Part shown: positions 33,289-42,323 of the stretch, in pieces
Numbering within the stretch: position 1 is the first letter of the stretch
Layout: every line of letters starts with the position of its first letter
Origin: Oscillibacter sp.
GTDB taxonomy: Bacteria; Bacillota; Clostridia; Oscillospirales; Oscillospiraceae
Length of the DNA stretch: 64,000 nt
Assembly (NCBI GenBank): GCA_017446225.1
Contig: JAFSRH010000018.1
Coordinates: forward strand, 1-64,000
Direction: 5' to 3'
Position numbers and translations under genes: made by a program
Notes under the pieces: model-generated
What the model saw: only the letters and a program-made list of their open reading frames with translations
Database searches by the model: none
What the model was told of the DNA's origin: nothing

Positions 33289-33900
33289 TCAGCCGTCAAA
33301 GCGCGGGACATAGACGCCCGACAAATCCGTTGTGAGGTCCAACACGGGGCCGTCCAGTCTGTGGACGGACGTCTTGGGCCAGAGTTTCAGGAAAGCGTCA
33401 AGGTCGCCGATATTGGGCAGGCCGTAGGGGGCGTGGCGGTAGTGCATGGGCACGACACAGCGGGGACGCAGCGCCATACAGGCGGATTTCGCGCCTATGG
33501 CGTCAATCGTGTAAACGCCGCCCACGGGAACGAGCATAACCGTCAGCGGGCCGATGGCCTCAATCTGTTCCAGCGTCAGATGGTGGCCCAAGTCTCCCAT
33601 ATGGGCAACCGTGATGTCATTGGCGCTGAAAATATGGATGATGTTTCCGCCGCGTTCGGCCCCTTCCTGTTCGTCATGGAACGTCCGGACCTCCCGGACC
33701 TTGAACGGATTCTTGCGCGGGGGCAGACGCGTTACCAGTTCAATGGCGTGATGGTCGGCGTGCGTGTGGCTACAGTAGACCTCATTGGCCTGTACTTTCA
33801 GGGTCGGGTAGCCCGGCACGCCCTTGTAGGGGTCCATGACGATGCGGTAGTCGTCATGTTCCAGCACAAAGCACGAATGCCCCAGCCATGTCAGTTTCAT
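33289..33900 (-). CDS. Metallo-beta-lactamase-fold hydrolase
   Basis: A 203-residue protein of the UPF0173-type metal-dependent hydrolases. The motifs are MKLTWLGHSCFVLEHDDYRI, then CSHTHADHHAIELV (HxHxDH), DITVAHMGDLGHHLT and MHYRHAPYG. Two metal ions would be bound by these His/Asp residues. The cytoplasmic substrate is unknown. It follows the DUF4349 gene on the minus strand and ends at the convergent hairpin. Confidence 0.85.
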   Translation of the reverse strand: MKLTWLGHSCFVLEHDDYRIVMDPYKGVPGYPTLKVQANEVYCSHTHADHHAIELVTRLPPRKNPFKVREVRTFHDEQEGAERGGNIIHIFSANDITVAHMGDLGHHLTLEQIEAIGPLTVMLVPVGGVYTIDAIGAKSACMALRPRCVVPMHYRHAPYGLPNIGDLDAFLKLWPKTSVHRLDGPVLDLTTDLSGVYVPRFDG

Positions 33901-33937
33901 GATACATCCCTTCCTCTACCTGTTCCCCGGCGGAAAA

Positions 33938-34963
33938 TTATTCCTGTTTCGGGGGTTCTTTCTCCGTTGGAGCCTTGGAAGGCTCCGTTACGGTCTCCTT
34001 CTTCTCCTTTTTCAGAACCGCGCCGATATGGGGCAGGCGCGGCGCATTGCCGCCGGCCCGCTGTTGTTGCCGCCGCCGGTTGAGTTTCACCACGGCGAAG
34101 GCGATCAGCGCAATCAGCGCCAGCCACGGCCAACTGTAGGCGAGCGACACCGTGATATCCTCCAGCCACTCGGCGAAGTCGCGCAGACCGTCCGCGAACG
34201 CGGAGCCTAACAGGCTTGGGTAACTTTTGGGCGTCTCCGGGACGTTGGAAAAGCGGTAGACTTCCTCCAAAGACAGCGTAATGGTAGAATAGTCCACCTG
34301 ATTGTCGTAATGGCGGAGCGTGCCGGAGAGGTCGTCAATGGCCTGTTCGGTCTCGGAAATGGCGGACTGTATGGTAATAATGTCCTCCATATTGGCGGCT
34401 TTTTCCAGAAGGGCTTGCAGACGCTGTAACTTGATATTCTGCGTTTTGAGCCTTCCGGCGGTGTCGTAGTAGCGTTCGCTGATGTCCTGCTGGCTGATAT
34501 GGTGGCGGGTTTCGTGACAAAGCTGGCTGGCCTGATCAAGAAACGTCTGGAAATTGTTGACGGGTATCCGGATCGTGTAATTGGCCCAGCGGCCGCTTCC
34601 GCCGCGTTCGCCGGAGGTACTGTCCGCGAAATAGCCGCCCAGACGGTCGGTCAGGTCCGCCAGCGCGGCGGCGGTCTCCTCAAAAGTGGTGGTCTCCATG
34701 GACAGTTCCGCCGTACGGATGAGCTTTTGGGGACGCGCTTCCGCTTCCGCGGACGGCGATGGCGCGGGTATGGATTGCGGCGCGGCGGCCGCTTTCGAGG
34801 AATTGTAACTGTCTCCGCCGTAGTAGCCCTCCTCACTGTCCATTTCCATCATGGGCGCTTCCGTTGCCATATTGTAGTCACGGGAAGAGCCTCCGCCCCC
34901 GCCGCCGCAGGCCGTCAGCAGAAGCAGGACCGCCGCGACCAGCGCGCCGAACTTCCGTTTCAT
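33938..34963 (-). CDS. DUF4349-family lipoprotein
   Basis: The 341 residues begin with a lipoprotein signal, LLLLTACGGGGGGSS, giving a lipid-anchored protein. The middle has RKLIRTAELSMETTTFEET-type beta segments, a coiled-coil region (RLKTQNIKLQRLQALLEKAA), YRFSNVPETPKSYPSL, and a C-terminal membrane span (SLAYSWPWLALIALIAFAVV). This layout is that of DUF4349 proteins. The C-terminus is basic and would be cytoplasmic. Function unknown. GGGG precedes the ATG. Confidence 0.85.
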   Translation of the reverse strand: MKRKFGALVAAVLLLLTACGGGGGGSSRDYNMATEAPMMEMDSEEGYYGGDSYNSSKAAAAPQSIPAPSPSAEAEARPQKLIRTAELSMETTTFEETAAALADLTDRLGGYFADSTSGERGGSGRWANYTIRIPVNNFQTFLDQASQLCHETRHHISQQDISERYYDTAGRLKTQNIKLQRLQALLEKAANMEDIITIQSAISETEQAIDDLSGTLRHYDNQVDYSTITLSLEEVYRFSNVPETPKSYPSLLGSAFADGLRDFAEWLEDITVSLAYSWPWLALIALIAFAVVKLNRRRQQQRAGGNAPRLPHIGAVLKKEKKETVTEPSKAPTEKEPPKQE

Positions 34964-35052
34964 TGCAAAATCCCCCTTTTCCCGGTCCGCACGCCTGAGA
35001 CGTGCGCCGTACTTTATCTGTTAGACGGATTTTTTTCCGGAAAAGTTCCCCT

Positions 35053-35081
35053 GCGGAAACCTTCTCGTCACGAGTTTCCGC
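35053..35081 (-). terminator. Hairpin at the end of engB
   Basis: GCGGAAAC (35081-35074 on the minus strand) pairs with GTTTCCGC (35060-35053), with an inner CTCGT/ACGAG. The engB stop lies inside the loop side. A short CTTTT follows. A plausible end of the lon-engB transcript. Confidence 0.5.
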
Positions 35082-35664
35082 CGCGACAGTCCAGCAGATA
35101 CGCGGTCAAGGCCTCTTTTCCGTGGCCCTTCTCGGCGGAAAAGGAGATCAACGGGTCCGAGGGGCGCAACCGCAACGTTTCCCGGATGAGGGTCAAGGCG
35201 GGTTCGATTTCCCGCTTTTTGAGTTTGTCCAACTTGTTTGCCGCCACCGCCACCGGACAGCCGCTGTCACGGAACCACTGGTACATTGTCACATCGTCCG
35301 CGGTGGGCCGGTGCCGGATGTCCACAATCAGGACGCCGCCGGAAATACGCGGCCCCTCCGTTTTGAAAAACTGTTCCATCAGATTGGCCCAGCGCGCTTT
35401 CTCTTCTTTGGGGACTTTCGCGTATCCGTACCCCGGCAAATCCACCAAATACAGGCTGTTATCGACCAGAAAATAATGAATCTGCCGGGTTTTCCCGGGA
35501 GAGGCCCCCACACGCGCCAGATTTTTACGTCCGGTCAGTCGGTTGATGACGGACGATTTTCCCACGTTGGACCGACCCGCGAACACCATTTTGGGGAACG
35601 GGTCCCGTAAAAACTGTTCCGGGGTCCCGGCGGAACGGACATATTCCGCTGACTGAAATTGCAT
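35068..35664 (-). CDS. engB: Ribosome biogenesis GTPase EngB/YsxC
   Basis: The 198 residues show the GTPase motifs in order: G1 FAGRSNVGKSSVINRLT, switch region ASPGKTRQIHYF, G3 DLPGYGYAKV and G4 ANKLDKLKK. EngB acts in assembly of the large ribosomal subunit. It follows lon with 15 bases between them, a classic Firmicutes arrangement, and AAGGA is upstream of the ATG. Confidence 0.95.
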   Translation of the reverse strand: MQFQSAEYVRSAGTPEQFLRDPFPKMVFAGRSNVGKSSVINRLTGRKNLARVGASPGKTRQIHYFLVDNSLYLVDLPGYGYAKVPKEEKARWANLMEQFFKTEGPRISGGVLIVDIRHRPTADDVTMYQWFRDSGCPVAVAANKLDKLKKREIEPALTLIRETLRLRPSDPLISFSAEKGHGKEALTAYLLDCRGGNS

Positions 35665-35679
35665 AACCGCATCCTTTCT

Positions 35680-38112
35680 TCAGGTCTGCCGGGGCAGTTT
35701 CAGGGCGTCAGGCTCCAAGGGGACGCCCGACAGAGACTCCATATCGGGCGTGACCGTCTCCCGCAGAGGCTCCGAGGCCGGACAGAGCGCCGCGCCAAAC
35801 ACTTCATCGACCGTTTCCACGGGTATGAACCGCAACGCCGCGCGGACCGTCTGGTCAATCTCTTCCAGATCGCGCACGTTGTCTTTCGGAATCAGGACCG
35901 TATGAATCCCACAGCGTTTCGCGGCCATGGTCTTTTCTTTCAGCCCGCCGATAGGCAGGACCCGTCCGCGCAGGGTGACTTCTCCGGTCATGGCGATTCC
36001 GGCGCGGATTCTCTGTCCGGTCAGCGCGGAAAGCATGGCGGTCGTGACGGCGATTCCGGCGGACGGTCCGTCCTTGGGCACGGCGCCTTCGGGGAAGTGT
36101 ACGTGGATGTCCTTGGTCTTGTAGAATTCGGCCTCTATGCCCAGCATGGCCGCGCGGCTCCGCAGGCAACTGAGCGCGGCGGACGCGGATTCCTTCATCA
36201 CGTCCCCCAGATTTCCGGTCAGTTCGAGTTTTCCGGAGCCTTCCATCACGTTTACTTCCACTTCGAGGATTTCCCCGCCGGTTTCGGTCCATGCCAGCCC
36301 GTTCACTACGCCGACTTCCTCCCGTTGGGTGCGCAGTGCGGGCGGGTACGGCTGACAGTCCAAGAGTTTGGGCAAGGCGTCCTCTGTCACGACAAAACGC
36401 TTGACGTCCCCCTCCAACAGGCGCATATCGGCCTTGCGGCAGAGGGAAGCAAGACGGCGTTCCAACTGCCGGACGCCGGATTCCCGCGTGTAGTCGCGTA
36501 TCACGGCGCGGAGCGTGTCGTCACTGACGCGCAGCATACTTTTTTTCAAGCCGTGTTCGGCAAGCTGTTTGGGGAGCAGGTGCAGGCGGGCAATCTGTAA
36601 CTTTTCCTCGTCCGTGTAACTGGACAGACGGATGACTTCCATACGGTCCAGCAGGGGCGGCGGGATGGTCTCCGTAGTGTTGGCGGTGGTAATGAACATC
36701 ACGCGGCTGAGGTCCACGGGAATTTCCAGAAAGTGGTCGCGGAACGCGTGATTCTGTTCGCTGTCCAGCGCTTCCAAGAGGGCGGAAGCGGGGTCTCCGT
36801 GGTAATCGTTGCCCAGTTTGTCGATTTCGTCCAGCAGAAGCAGGGGGTTCATAGACCCGCCGCGGGTGATGGCCTCGATGATACGTCCGGGCATGGCCCC
36901 TATGTAGGTTTTCCGATGTCCCCGGATGTCGGCCTCGTCCCGCACGCCGCCCAGTGACAGACGCGCTAATTTCCGGTTCAGCGCTTTGGCCACGGAAATG
37001 GCAATCGAAGTCTTTCCCACGCCCGGAGGCCCCACCAGACAAAGAATCTGGCCTTTCCCGGCGGGGTTCATCTGGCGTACGGCGATGGTCTCTAAAATAC
37101 GTTCCTTGACTTTTGTCAGGCCGAAGTGGTCGCGGTCCAGCGTTTTCCGGGCGATCTCCACGCTGACGCGCTCTCTGGTTTCCGTGTTCCAAGGCAGGTC
37201 CAGACAGGTATCCAGATAGTTATGAATGACGGACGCCTCCGCGCTCCCATAGGACTGGCGGGAAAGTTTCTGCAATTCCTTCAGCAGATGCGTTTCCGAT
37301 TCCTCATCCAGTCCGAGCGCGAGAATTCTTTCGCGGTAGTTTTCGAGTTCCTCTTCCTCGTCCCCGCCCTCTCCAAGCTCATGCTGTAAAACGCGGATTT
37401 GGGTCCGGAGAATCTGGTCACGGTGGTTCTGGGCCAGATTCTCCCTGACCTTCCGCTCCATTTCCCTTTCAAAGTTCAGCACGTTGCACTCCCGCGCAAG
37501 GATGGTATTCAGGCGGCGCAGACGCGGATACGGCGACATCTCCTCTAAAATAGACTGCTTGTCGGAATGGCGCATAGCGATATTCTGGGCGATGAAGTCG
37601 GCCAGATAGCCGGGGTCCTTACAGTCCAGAACGGTGTTGGCAACTTCCTCCGGGATGTTGCCGGAGAGTTCCGCGTACTCCCCGAACAGGACCATGGTCT
37701 GACGAAGCAGCGCTTCCGTACGCGGACTTTGCCGGAAGGCCTCCGTCAGGGACGGTTCCGGCAATTCCTCCACGTTGGCCTGTAAAAACGGGTCCGTCTG
37801 CCAGAGCCGGCGCAGGCGCGCCCGACACCGGCCCTGTATCATCACCCGTACGGCCGCCGGAGACAGGCGCAGAACCTGACTGACGTGGGCCAGCGTACCG
37901 ATTTCGTAGAGTTCCTTTTCCCCGGGCGTTTCCACGCCGATTTCCCGTTGGGTGACAAGAAAGATGGTCTGGTCGGTTTCCATGGCGCGTTCGAGAGCGG
38001 CCACGGAAATACGGCGTTCCATGTCAAACGTCAGGTTCATGTGAGGGAATACTGTAAGGCCGCGCATGGCCAGAACCGGGACATTCCATGTGGTCGATTC
38101 TACTGCATCCAT
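35680..38112 (-). CDS. lon: ATP-dependent protease Lon
   Basis: An 810-residue AAA+ protease that degrades damaged and regulatory proteins. The N-terminal substrate domain begins VPVLAMRGLTVFPHMNLTF. The ATPase part has GPPGVGKTSIAISVAKALNR and LLLDEIDKLGNDY. The protease domain has the catalytic serine in KDGPSAGIAVTTAML and the lysine region PIGGLKEKTMAAKRCGI. Length is normal. The ATG at 38112 is preferred (GAGGTG upstream) over a GTG 27 bases earlier. It lies 48 bases after clpX. Confidence 0.95.
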   Translation of the reverse strand: MDAVESTTWNVPVLAMRGLTVFPHMNLTFDMERRISVAALERAMETDQTIFLVTQREIGVETPGEKELYEIGTLAHVSQVLRLSPAAVRVMIQGRCRARLRRLWQTDPFLQANVEELPEPSLTEAFRQSPRTEALLRQTMVLFGEYAELSGNIPEEVANTVLDCKDPGYLADFIAQNIAMRHSDKQSILEEMSPYPRLRRLNTILARECNVLNFEREMERKVRENLAQNHRDQILRTQIRVLQHELGEGGDEEEELENYRERILALGLDEESETHLLKELQKLSRQSYGSAEASVIHNYLDTCLDLPWNTETRERVSVEIARKTLDRDHFGLTKVKERILETIAVRQMNPAGKGQILCLVGPPGVGKTSIAISVAKALNRKLARLSLGGVRDEADIRGHRKTYIGAMPGRIIEAITRGGSMNPLLLLDEIDKLGNDYHGDPASALLEALDSEQNHAFRDHFLEIPVDLSRVMFITTANTTETIPPPLLDRMEVIRLSSYTDEEKLQIARLHLLPKQLAEHGLKKSMLRVSDDTLRAVIRDYTRESGVRQLERRLASLCRKADMRLLEGDVKRFVVTEDALPKLLDCQPYPPALRTQREEVGVVNGLAWTETGGEILEVEVNVMEGSGKLELTGNLGDVMKESASAALSCLRSRAAMLGIEAEFYKTKDIHVHFPEGAVPKDGPSAGIAVTTAMLSALTGQRIRAGIAMTGEVTLRGRVLPIGGLKEKTMAAKRCGIHTVLIPKDNVRDLEEIDQTVRAALRFIPVETVDEVFGAALCPASEPLRETVTPDMESLSGVPLEPDALKLPRQT

Positions 38113-38160
38113 AAACTCACCTCTAATCCTTTCCGCCACTCCCGAACCTTGCGCCCCGGC

Positions 38161-39471
38161 TCAGGAAGCCGGAAGGGACGCCGCCTGATCTCGCTCCGCG
38201 CTTCCGGGAGTGACTTTCAGCGTGTATCTGGGCTTATTAGGGTCATAGGTCAGCGCGGGCGTCTCCGTGCCCTCGACCGCCGCTTTGGTAATATGCACTT
38301 CCGAAATCGTGGGGTCGGAAGGGATTTCATACATCAGGTTATTGAGAAGCGATTCCATGACGGCCCGAAGCCCTCGCGCGCCGATGTTCCGTTCAATGGC
38401 GCGGTCCGCGACCGCTTCCAACGCTTCCGCGTCAAAGGTCAGCTTCACGTTGTCGTAGCTGAGCAGTTTCTGATACTGCTTGACAAGGGCGTTTTTGGGT
38501 TCCTGAAGAATCCGTACCAGTTCCTCGCGGCCGAGCGCGTCCAGCGCGGTAATAACGGGAAGGCGGCCGATCAATTCCGGAATCAGGCCGTACTTCAGGA
38601 TATCATGGGGCTGTACCTCGTGGGTAATGCGGCTTTCGGCCTGTTCGCGTCTGCCCTTGACATTGGCCCCGAAGCCGATGTTTTTCTGGTCAAGGCGGCG
38701 TTCAATGATTTTGTCGAGACCCTCAAAGGCCCCGCCGCAGATGAACAGGACGTTTTTCGTGTCCATCTGAATAAATTCCTGATGGGGATGTTTGCGTCCG
38801 CCCTGCGGCGGGACGTTGGCGACCGTGCCCTCCACCAGTTTCAACAGGGACTGTTGGACGCCCTCCCCGGAGACGTCCCGCGTAATGGAGACGTTTTCGC
38901 TCTTCCGGGCGATTTTGTCGATTTCATCCACGTAAATAATCCCGCGCTGTGCCCGTTCCACGTCAAAGTCCGCCGCCTGCAACAGACGCGTCAGGATGTT
39001 TTCCACGTCATCTCCAACGTAACCGGCTTCCGTCAGGGTGGTGGCGTCCGCGATCGCGAACGGGACTTCAAGAATCCGGGCCAGCGTCTGGGCGAACAGG
39101 GTTTTGCCGGACCCGGTCGGGCCGAGCAGCAGAATGTTGCTCTTCTGAAGCTCCACGTCCTCCCCGCCGCCGAAGAAGATACGCTTATAGTGATTGTAGA
39201 CGGCCACGGACAGCGTAATTTTGGCCTCTTCCTGTCCGATGATATACTGGTCCAAATACGCCTTGATTTCTTTGGGTACGGGCAGTTTTTCGGGCATATC
39301 GTTTGTCGCCGGGGGGTCCGGCTCACGGTAGTTGTCGTCCAGAAGGCCCATACACAAATGCACGCACTCATTACAAATCCGCACGCCCGGCCCCTGTATC
39401 ATGCGGTACACCTGATGTTCCGTTTTCCCGCAGAAAGAACAGCGGTTCAATTTTCTGCCATTGTCGCTCAT
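38161..39471 (-). CDS. clpX: ClpX ATPase subunit of the ClpXP protease
   Basis: A 436-residue AAA+ unfoldase. The N-terminal zinc-binding domain has [15 protein letters not shown] and CNECVHLC. Walker A is [18 protein letters not shown] and Walker [17 protein letters not shown]; sensor and substrate loops ([13 protein letters not shown]) follow. It is directly downstream of clpP, the normal order tig-clpP-clpX-lon. A hairpin-forming spacer of 67 bases lies between clpP and clpX. Confidence 0.96.
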   Translation of the reverse strand: MSDNGRKLNRCSFCGKTEHQVYRMIQGPGVRICNECVHLCMGLLDDNYREPDPPATNDMPEKLPVPKEIKAYLDQYIIGQEEAKITLSVAVYNHYKRIFFGGGEDVELQKSNILLLGPTGSGKTLFAQTLARILEVPFAIADATTLTEAGYVGDDVENILTRLLQAADFDVERAQRGIIYVDEIDKIARKSENVSITRDVSGEGVQQSLLKLVEGTVANVPPQGGRKHPHQEFIQMDTKNVLFICGGAFEGLDKIIERRLDQKNIGFGANVKGRREQAESRITHEVQPHDILKYGLIPELIGRLPVITALDALGREELVRILQEPKNALVKQYQKLLSYDNVKLTFDAEALEAVADRAIERNIGARGLRAVMESLLNNLMYEIPSDPTISEVHITKAAVEGTETPALTYDPNKPRYTLKVTPGSAERDQAASLPAS

Positions 39472-39498
39472 AGTCAGGACCTCAATCCATGTTAATCA

Positions 39499-39528
39499 GG
39501 GAACCGCGGAAACGTCTCCACGGTTCCC
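39499..39528 (-). other. Inverted repeat in the clpP-clpX spacer
   Basis: GGGAACCG and CGGTTCCC face each other 14 bases apart, with overlapping CCGCGG alternatives. No T-tract follows. It may stabilise or process the clpP mRNA end, or attenuate clpX. Confidence 0.4.
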
Positions 39529-39538
39529 GCGGTTGCGC

Positions 39539-40147
39539 TTAATCCTGCGCGGACGGCTCGAGCTTCTTCTTGTTGGCAATGATTTTGTCAATCAGGCCGA
39601 ATTGCATGGCCTCTTCCGCGCTCATAAAGTTGTCGCGTTCACAGGCTTCTGTCACTTCTTCCAGAGACTTGCCCGTGTTCTCCGCCAGAATCTGGTTCAT
39701 ACGCTTCTTGATGGTTTCCAGCCGCTTCAGGTGGATGGCCATGTCGGTAATCTGTCCCTGCGTGCCGGCGGAGGGCTGATGAATCATGATTTCCGCGTTG
39801 GGAAGGGCGATACGCTTTCCCTTGGTCCCGGCGGAGAGCAGAAACGCGCCCATACTGGCGGCGAGTCCCACGCAAATGGTCGACACATCGCACTTGACAT
39901 ACTGCATGGTGTCGTAAATGGCCATGCCGTCCGTCACGGACCCGCCGGGACTGTTGATATAAAGCTGGATGTCCTTGTCGGGGTCCTGCGCCTCCAGATA
40001 CAGGAGCTGCGCCACCACCAGACTTGCGGTCGTGGCGTTGACTTCCTCCCCGAGGAAAATAATCCGGTCGTTCAGCAACCGGGAGAAGATGTCATAGGAA
40101 CGTTCTCCGCGGTTGGTCTGTTCCACTACATAGGGTACCAAGCTCAA
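39539..40147 (-). CDS. clpP: ATP-dependent Clp protease proteolytic subunit ClpP
   Basis: A 202-residue serine protease forming the tetradecameric barrel used by ClpX. It begins [20 protein letters not shown]; the nucleophile is in [16 protein letters not shown], the His in [12 protein letters not shown] and the Asp region is [18 protein letters not shown]. Length is standard. AGGAGG-type site (GGAGGTTATT) before the ATG. It follows tig on the minus strand. Confidence 0.97.
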   Translation of the reverse strand: MSLVPYVVEQTNRGERSYDIFSRLLNDRIIFLGEEVNATTASLVVAQLLYLEAQDPDKDIQLYINSPGGSVTDGMAIYDTMQYVKCDVSTICVGLAASMGAFLLSAGTKGKRIALPNAEIMIHQPSAGTQGQITDMAIHLKRLETIKKRMNQILAENTGKSLEEVTEACERDNFMSAEEAMQFGLIDKIIANKKKLEPSAQD

Positions 40148-40173
40148 AACAATAACCTCCGTTCATATACGCG

Positions 40174-41481
40174 TCAGGTTTCCGCCGGAGTTTCGGCGGG
40201 GGCGGGTTCGGTGGCCGTGGCGCTGTCCTTGACAATGGCAATGGCCTTCTGCGTCAGGACTTGGTTGGTCATCTGCTCATCGGTGAAATACTTCTTGATG
40301 GACTTCTTGTCCATGCCGGACTGTTCGGCGAGTTTGTCGTACTCCGCTTCCCGGTCCTCGTCCGTGGCTTCCAGATGTTCCTGCTCGATAATGGCGGTGA
40401 CGGCCAGATCCATGCGGACCTGCCGGAGCGCGGGTTCCTGCGCGTCCTGCAACAGCTTTTCCTCACTGCCGCCCGTCATTTTCAGGTACTGCTCATACGT
40501 GAACCCCTGTTGATAGACCTGCCGCTTGAGGTTCTCGACAAACTGCCGGGCCTGCCGTTCAACCAGCACGTCCGGAATCTCCGCCGTGATTCCGTCCGCG
40601 ACCTGATTCATCAGCTCATCCTCAAATTCCCGGTCGGCGGCGGCCTGCTGTTCCTCGGTAATCTGGCGGCGAAGGTCGGCGCGGAGTTCCTCCATGGTGT
40701 CGAACTCCGAAACGTCCTTGGCAAACTCATCGTCAATTTCGGGGACGTCCTTTTCCTTGACCTCGTGGACGGTGACTTTAAAGACCACGTCCTTTCCGGC
40801 CAGTTCGGGGGCGTAATTTTCCGGGAATGTAATGTTCAGTTCGCGCTCTTCGCCGGCTTTGGCGCCGACAAGCTGGGCCTCAAAACCGGGTACGAAGCTG
40901 TCGGAACCGAGTTCCAGACTGTGGTTTTCGCCCTTGCCGCCCTCGAACGGTTCGCCGTTCAGGAAGCCCTCGAAGTCAATCACGACCGTGTCGCCGTTCT
41001 GGGCCTCCCGCTCCACGCTCACCAGACGCGTGTTCCGTTCGGCCAGACGCTGTACGCGCGCCTCAACGTCGGCGTCCGTCACGTTGACGGGCATTTTCGG
41101 CGCGGAGAGGCCCTTGTACTGGCCCAGCGTCACTTCCGGGTAGACGGGCACCGTGGCCTTGAACGTAAAGCCCGCCGGAGAGGGAATACCGTCCAGTTCC
41201 ACGGAAGGCATATCCAGCGTTTTCAGTTCCTGCGCCTTGACCGCTTCCTCATAGGCGTTCGGGAACGCCTCGTTGATGGCCTCATCGTAAAAGACTTCCC
41301 GGCCGTACACCGCCTCTATCATTTTACGGGTGGCCTTCCCTGGGCGGAACCCGTCCACGCGGTACTTCCGGCGATTTTTCTTGTACGCCTTCTCTATTGC
41401 GGCGTCAAACTCGTCCGGCCCCACTTCAATGGTCAACAGTACCTGACTTTTTTCCTGTTTCTCACAGCTTTTGACATTCAT
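40174..41481 (-). CDS. tig: Trigger factor (ribosome-associated chaperone)
   Basis: A 435-residue peptidyl-prolyl isomerase/chaperone that meets nascent chains at the ribosome exit. The N-terminal ribosome-binding domain has KKNRRKYRVDGFRPGKATRK. The FKBP-like domain has GDTVVIDFEGFLNGEPFEG, and a long helical C-terminal domain follows. The acidic Ala/Pro/Glu tail (ATATEPAPAETPAET) is slightly longer than average. AAGGAG precedes the ATG. First gene of the tig-clpP-clpX-lon block. Confidence 0.95.
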   Translation of the reverse strand: MNVKSCEKQEKSQVLLTIEVGPDEFDAAIEKAYKKNRRKYRVDGFRPGKATRKMIEAVYGREVFYDEAINEAFPNAYEEAVKAQELKTLDMPSVELDGIPSPAGFTFKATVPVYPEVTLGQYKGLSAPKMPVNVTDADVEARVQRLAERNTRLVSVEREAQNGDTVVIDFEGFLNGEPFEGGKGENHSLELGSDSFVPGFEAQLVGAKAGEERELNITFPENYAPELAGKDVVFKVTVHEVKEKDVPEIDDEFAKDVSEFDTMEELRADLRRQITEEQQAAADREFEDELMNQVADGITAEIPDVLVERQARQFVENLKRQVYQQGFTYEQYLKMTGGSEEKLLQDAQEPALRQVRMDLAVTAIIEQEHLEATDEDREAEYDKLAEQSGMDKKSIKKYFTDEQMTNQVLTQKAIAIVKDSATATEPAPAETPAET

Positions 41482-41542
41482 CGTGAAAAACTCCTTTCTA
41501 TGTTTGCGTGAGGATTTTCCCCGGTCTCCGGGTCCGGGGGCT

Positions 41543-41551
41543 ATTCTACCA
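41543..41551 (-). promoter_or_regulatory. Probable extended -10 promoter of tig-clpP-clpX-lon
   Basis: On the minus strand TGGTAGAAT (TG, one base, TAGAAT) lies about 60 bases before the tig start. The -35 region 17 bases upstream (GGTAAT) is poor, so recognition would depend on the extended -10. Confidence 0.45.
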
Positions 41552-41611
41552 GACCGGCGAACAAATTACCAGTCTTTTTTGCGCGACACACAGATTTTTT
41601 CTATGAGACGC

Positions 41612-42298
41612 TCAGTCGGCGCACTTCACGGGCGCAAAGCCGAGGTAATCGGCGGAAATCAGGGAGAATTCGGCGCCGCCGCGCTGTCCCTCAATGCGCC
41701 GCCGGATGGCGTGGCCGTGCAGATGTCCGTAACAGCACCGCCGCACGCGGTAGCGTTCCAGCAGGTTCAGAATCTCCGGGCACTCGTAGCCTGTGTAGAG
41801 CGGCGGATAGTGCAGGAAGCACAGAATCGGGCGTTCCCCCGCGGCCTTGAGGGACGTTTCCAGCCGCAGAGCCTCCCGGCGGAGCATTTTTTCATTGTGC
41901 GGCTGCCGCTCCTCCTCAAAGAACCAGCCCCGCGTGCCGCACAGCGCGCTGTCCCCGTACGGGACGGAATTGTTATGGATAAAATCCAGCGTTGTGATAC
42001 CTTTTTCGGCGAAGAAGCGGCGCATTTTCGAGACCGTGCCCCACCAGTAGTCATGATTGCCCTTGACCAGCAGTTTCCGGCCCGGGAAGCGGTCCAGAAA
42101 CCGGAAATCGGCTTCCGCCTCTTCCAGCGTCATTCCCCAAGAGGTGTCTCCGTCCAGCACAAGGGTATCCTCCGGGCGGAGACAGGACAGGCCTTCCTCA
42201 ATCCGTTCCACGTAACGGCTCCACGCCGGACCGAAAATTTCCATGGATTTGTTGACGCTCAGGGAAAGGTGCAGGTCCCCTATCGCGTACAGAGCCAT
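41612..42298 (-). CDS. Calcineurin-like metallophosphoesterase
   Basis: A 228-residue protein with metallophosphoesterase motifs in order: YAIGDLHLSL, LDGDTSWG, VKGNHDYWWG, FLHYPPLY and YGHLHGHAIRR. Dimetal-dependent hydrolysis of a phosphoester is expected. The Firmicutes subgroup with GNHDYWW is uncharacterised. It lies between thrC and tig on the same strand, 25 bases after thrC. Confidence 0.85.
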   Translation of the reverse strand: MALYAIGDLHLSLSVNKSMEIFGPAWSRYVERIEEGLSCLRPEDTLVLDGDTSWGMTLEEAEADFRFLDRFPGRKLLVKGNHDYWWGTVSKMRRFFAEKGITTLDFIHNNSVPYGDSALCGTRGWFFEEERQPHNEKMLRREALRLETSLKAAGERPILCFLHYPPLYTGYECPEILNLLERYRVRRCCYGHLHGHAIRRRIEGQRGGAEFSLISADYLGFAPVKCAD

Positions 42299-42323
42299 AA
42301 CGCCCCTCCTCTCTCCGGAAGGC

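Noticed and set aside
37885-39495. 536-residue plus-strand frame opposite lon and clpX
   Set aside because: It spans two known minus-strand genes and their spacer; coding signals belong to the other strand.
40261-41511. 416-residue plus-strand frame opposite trigger factor
   Set aside because: A shadow of a certain gene in GC-rich DNA; low-complexity and without motifs.
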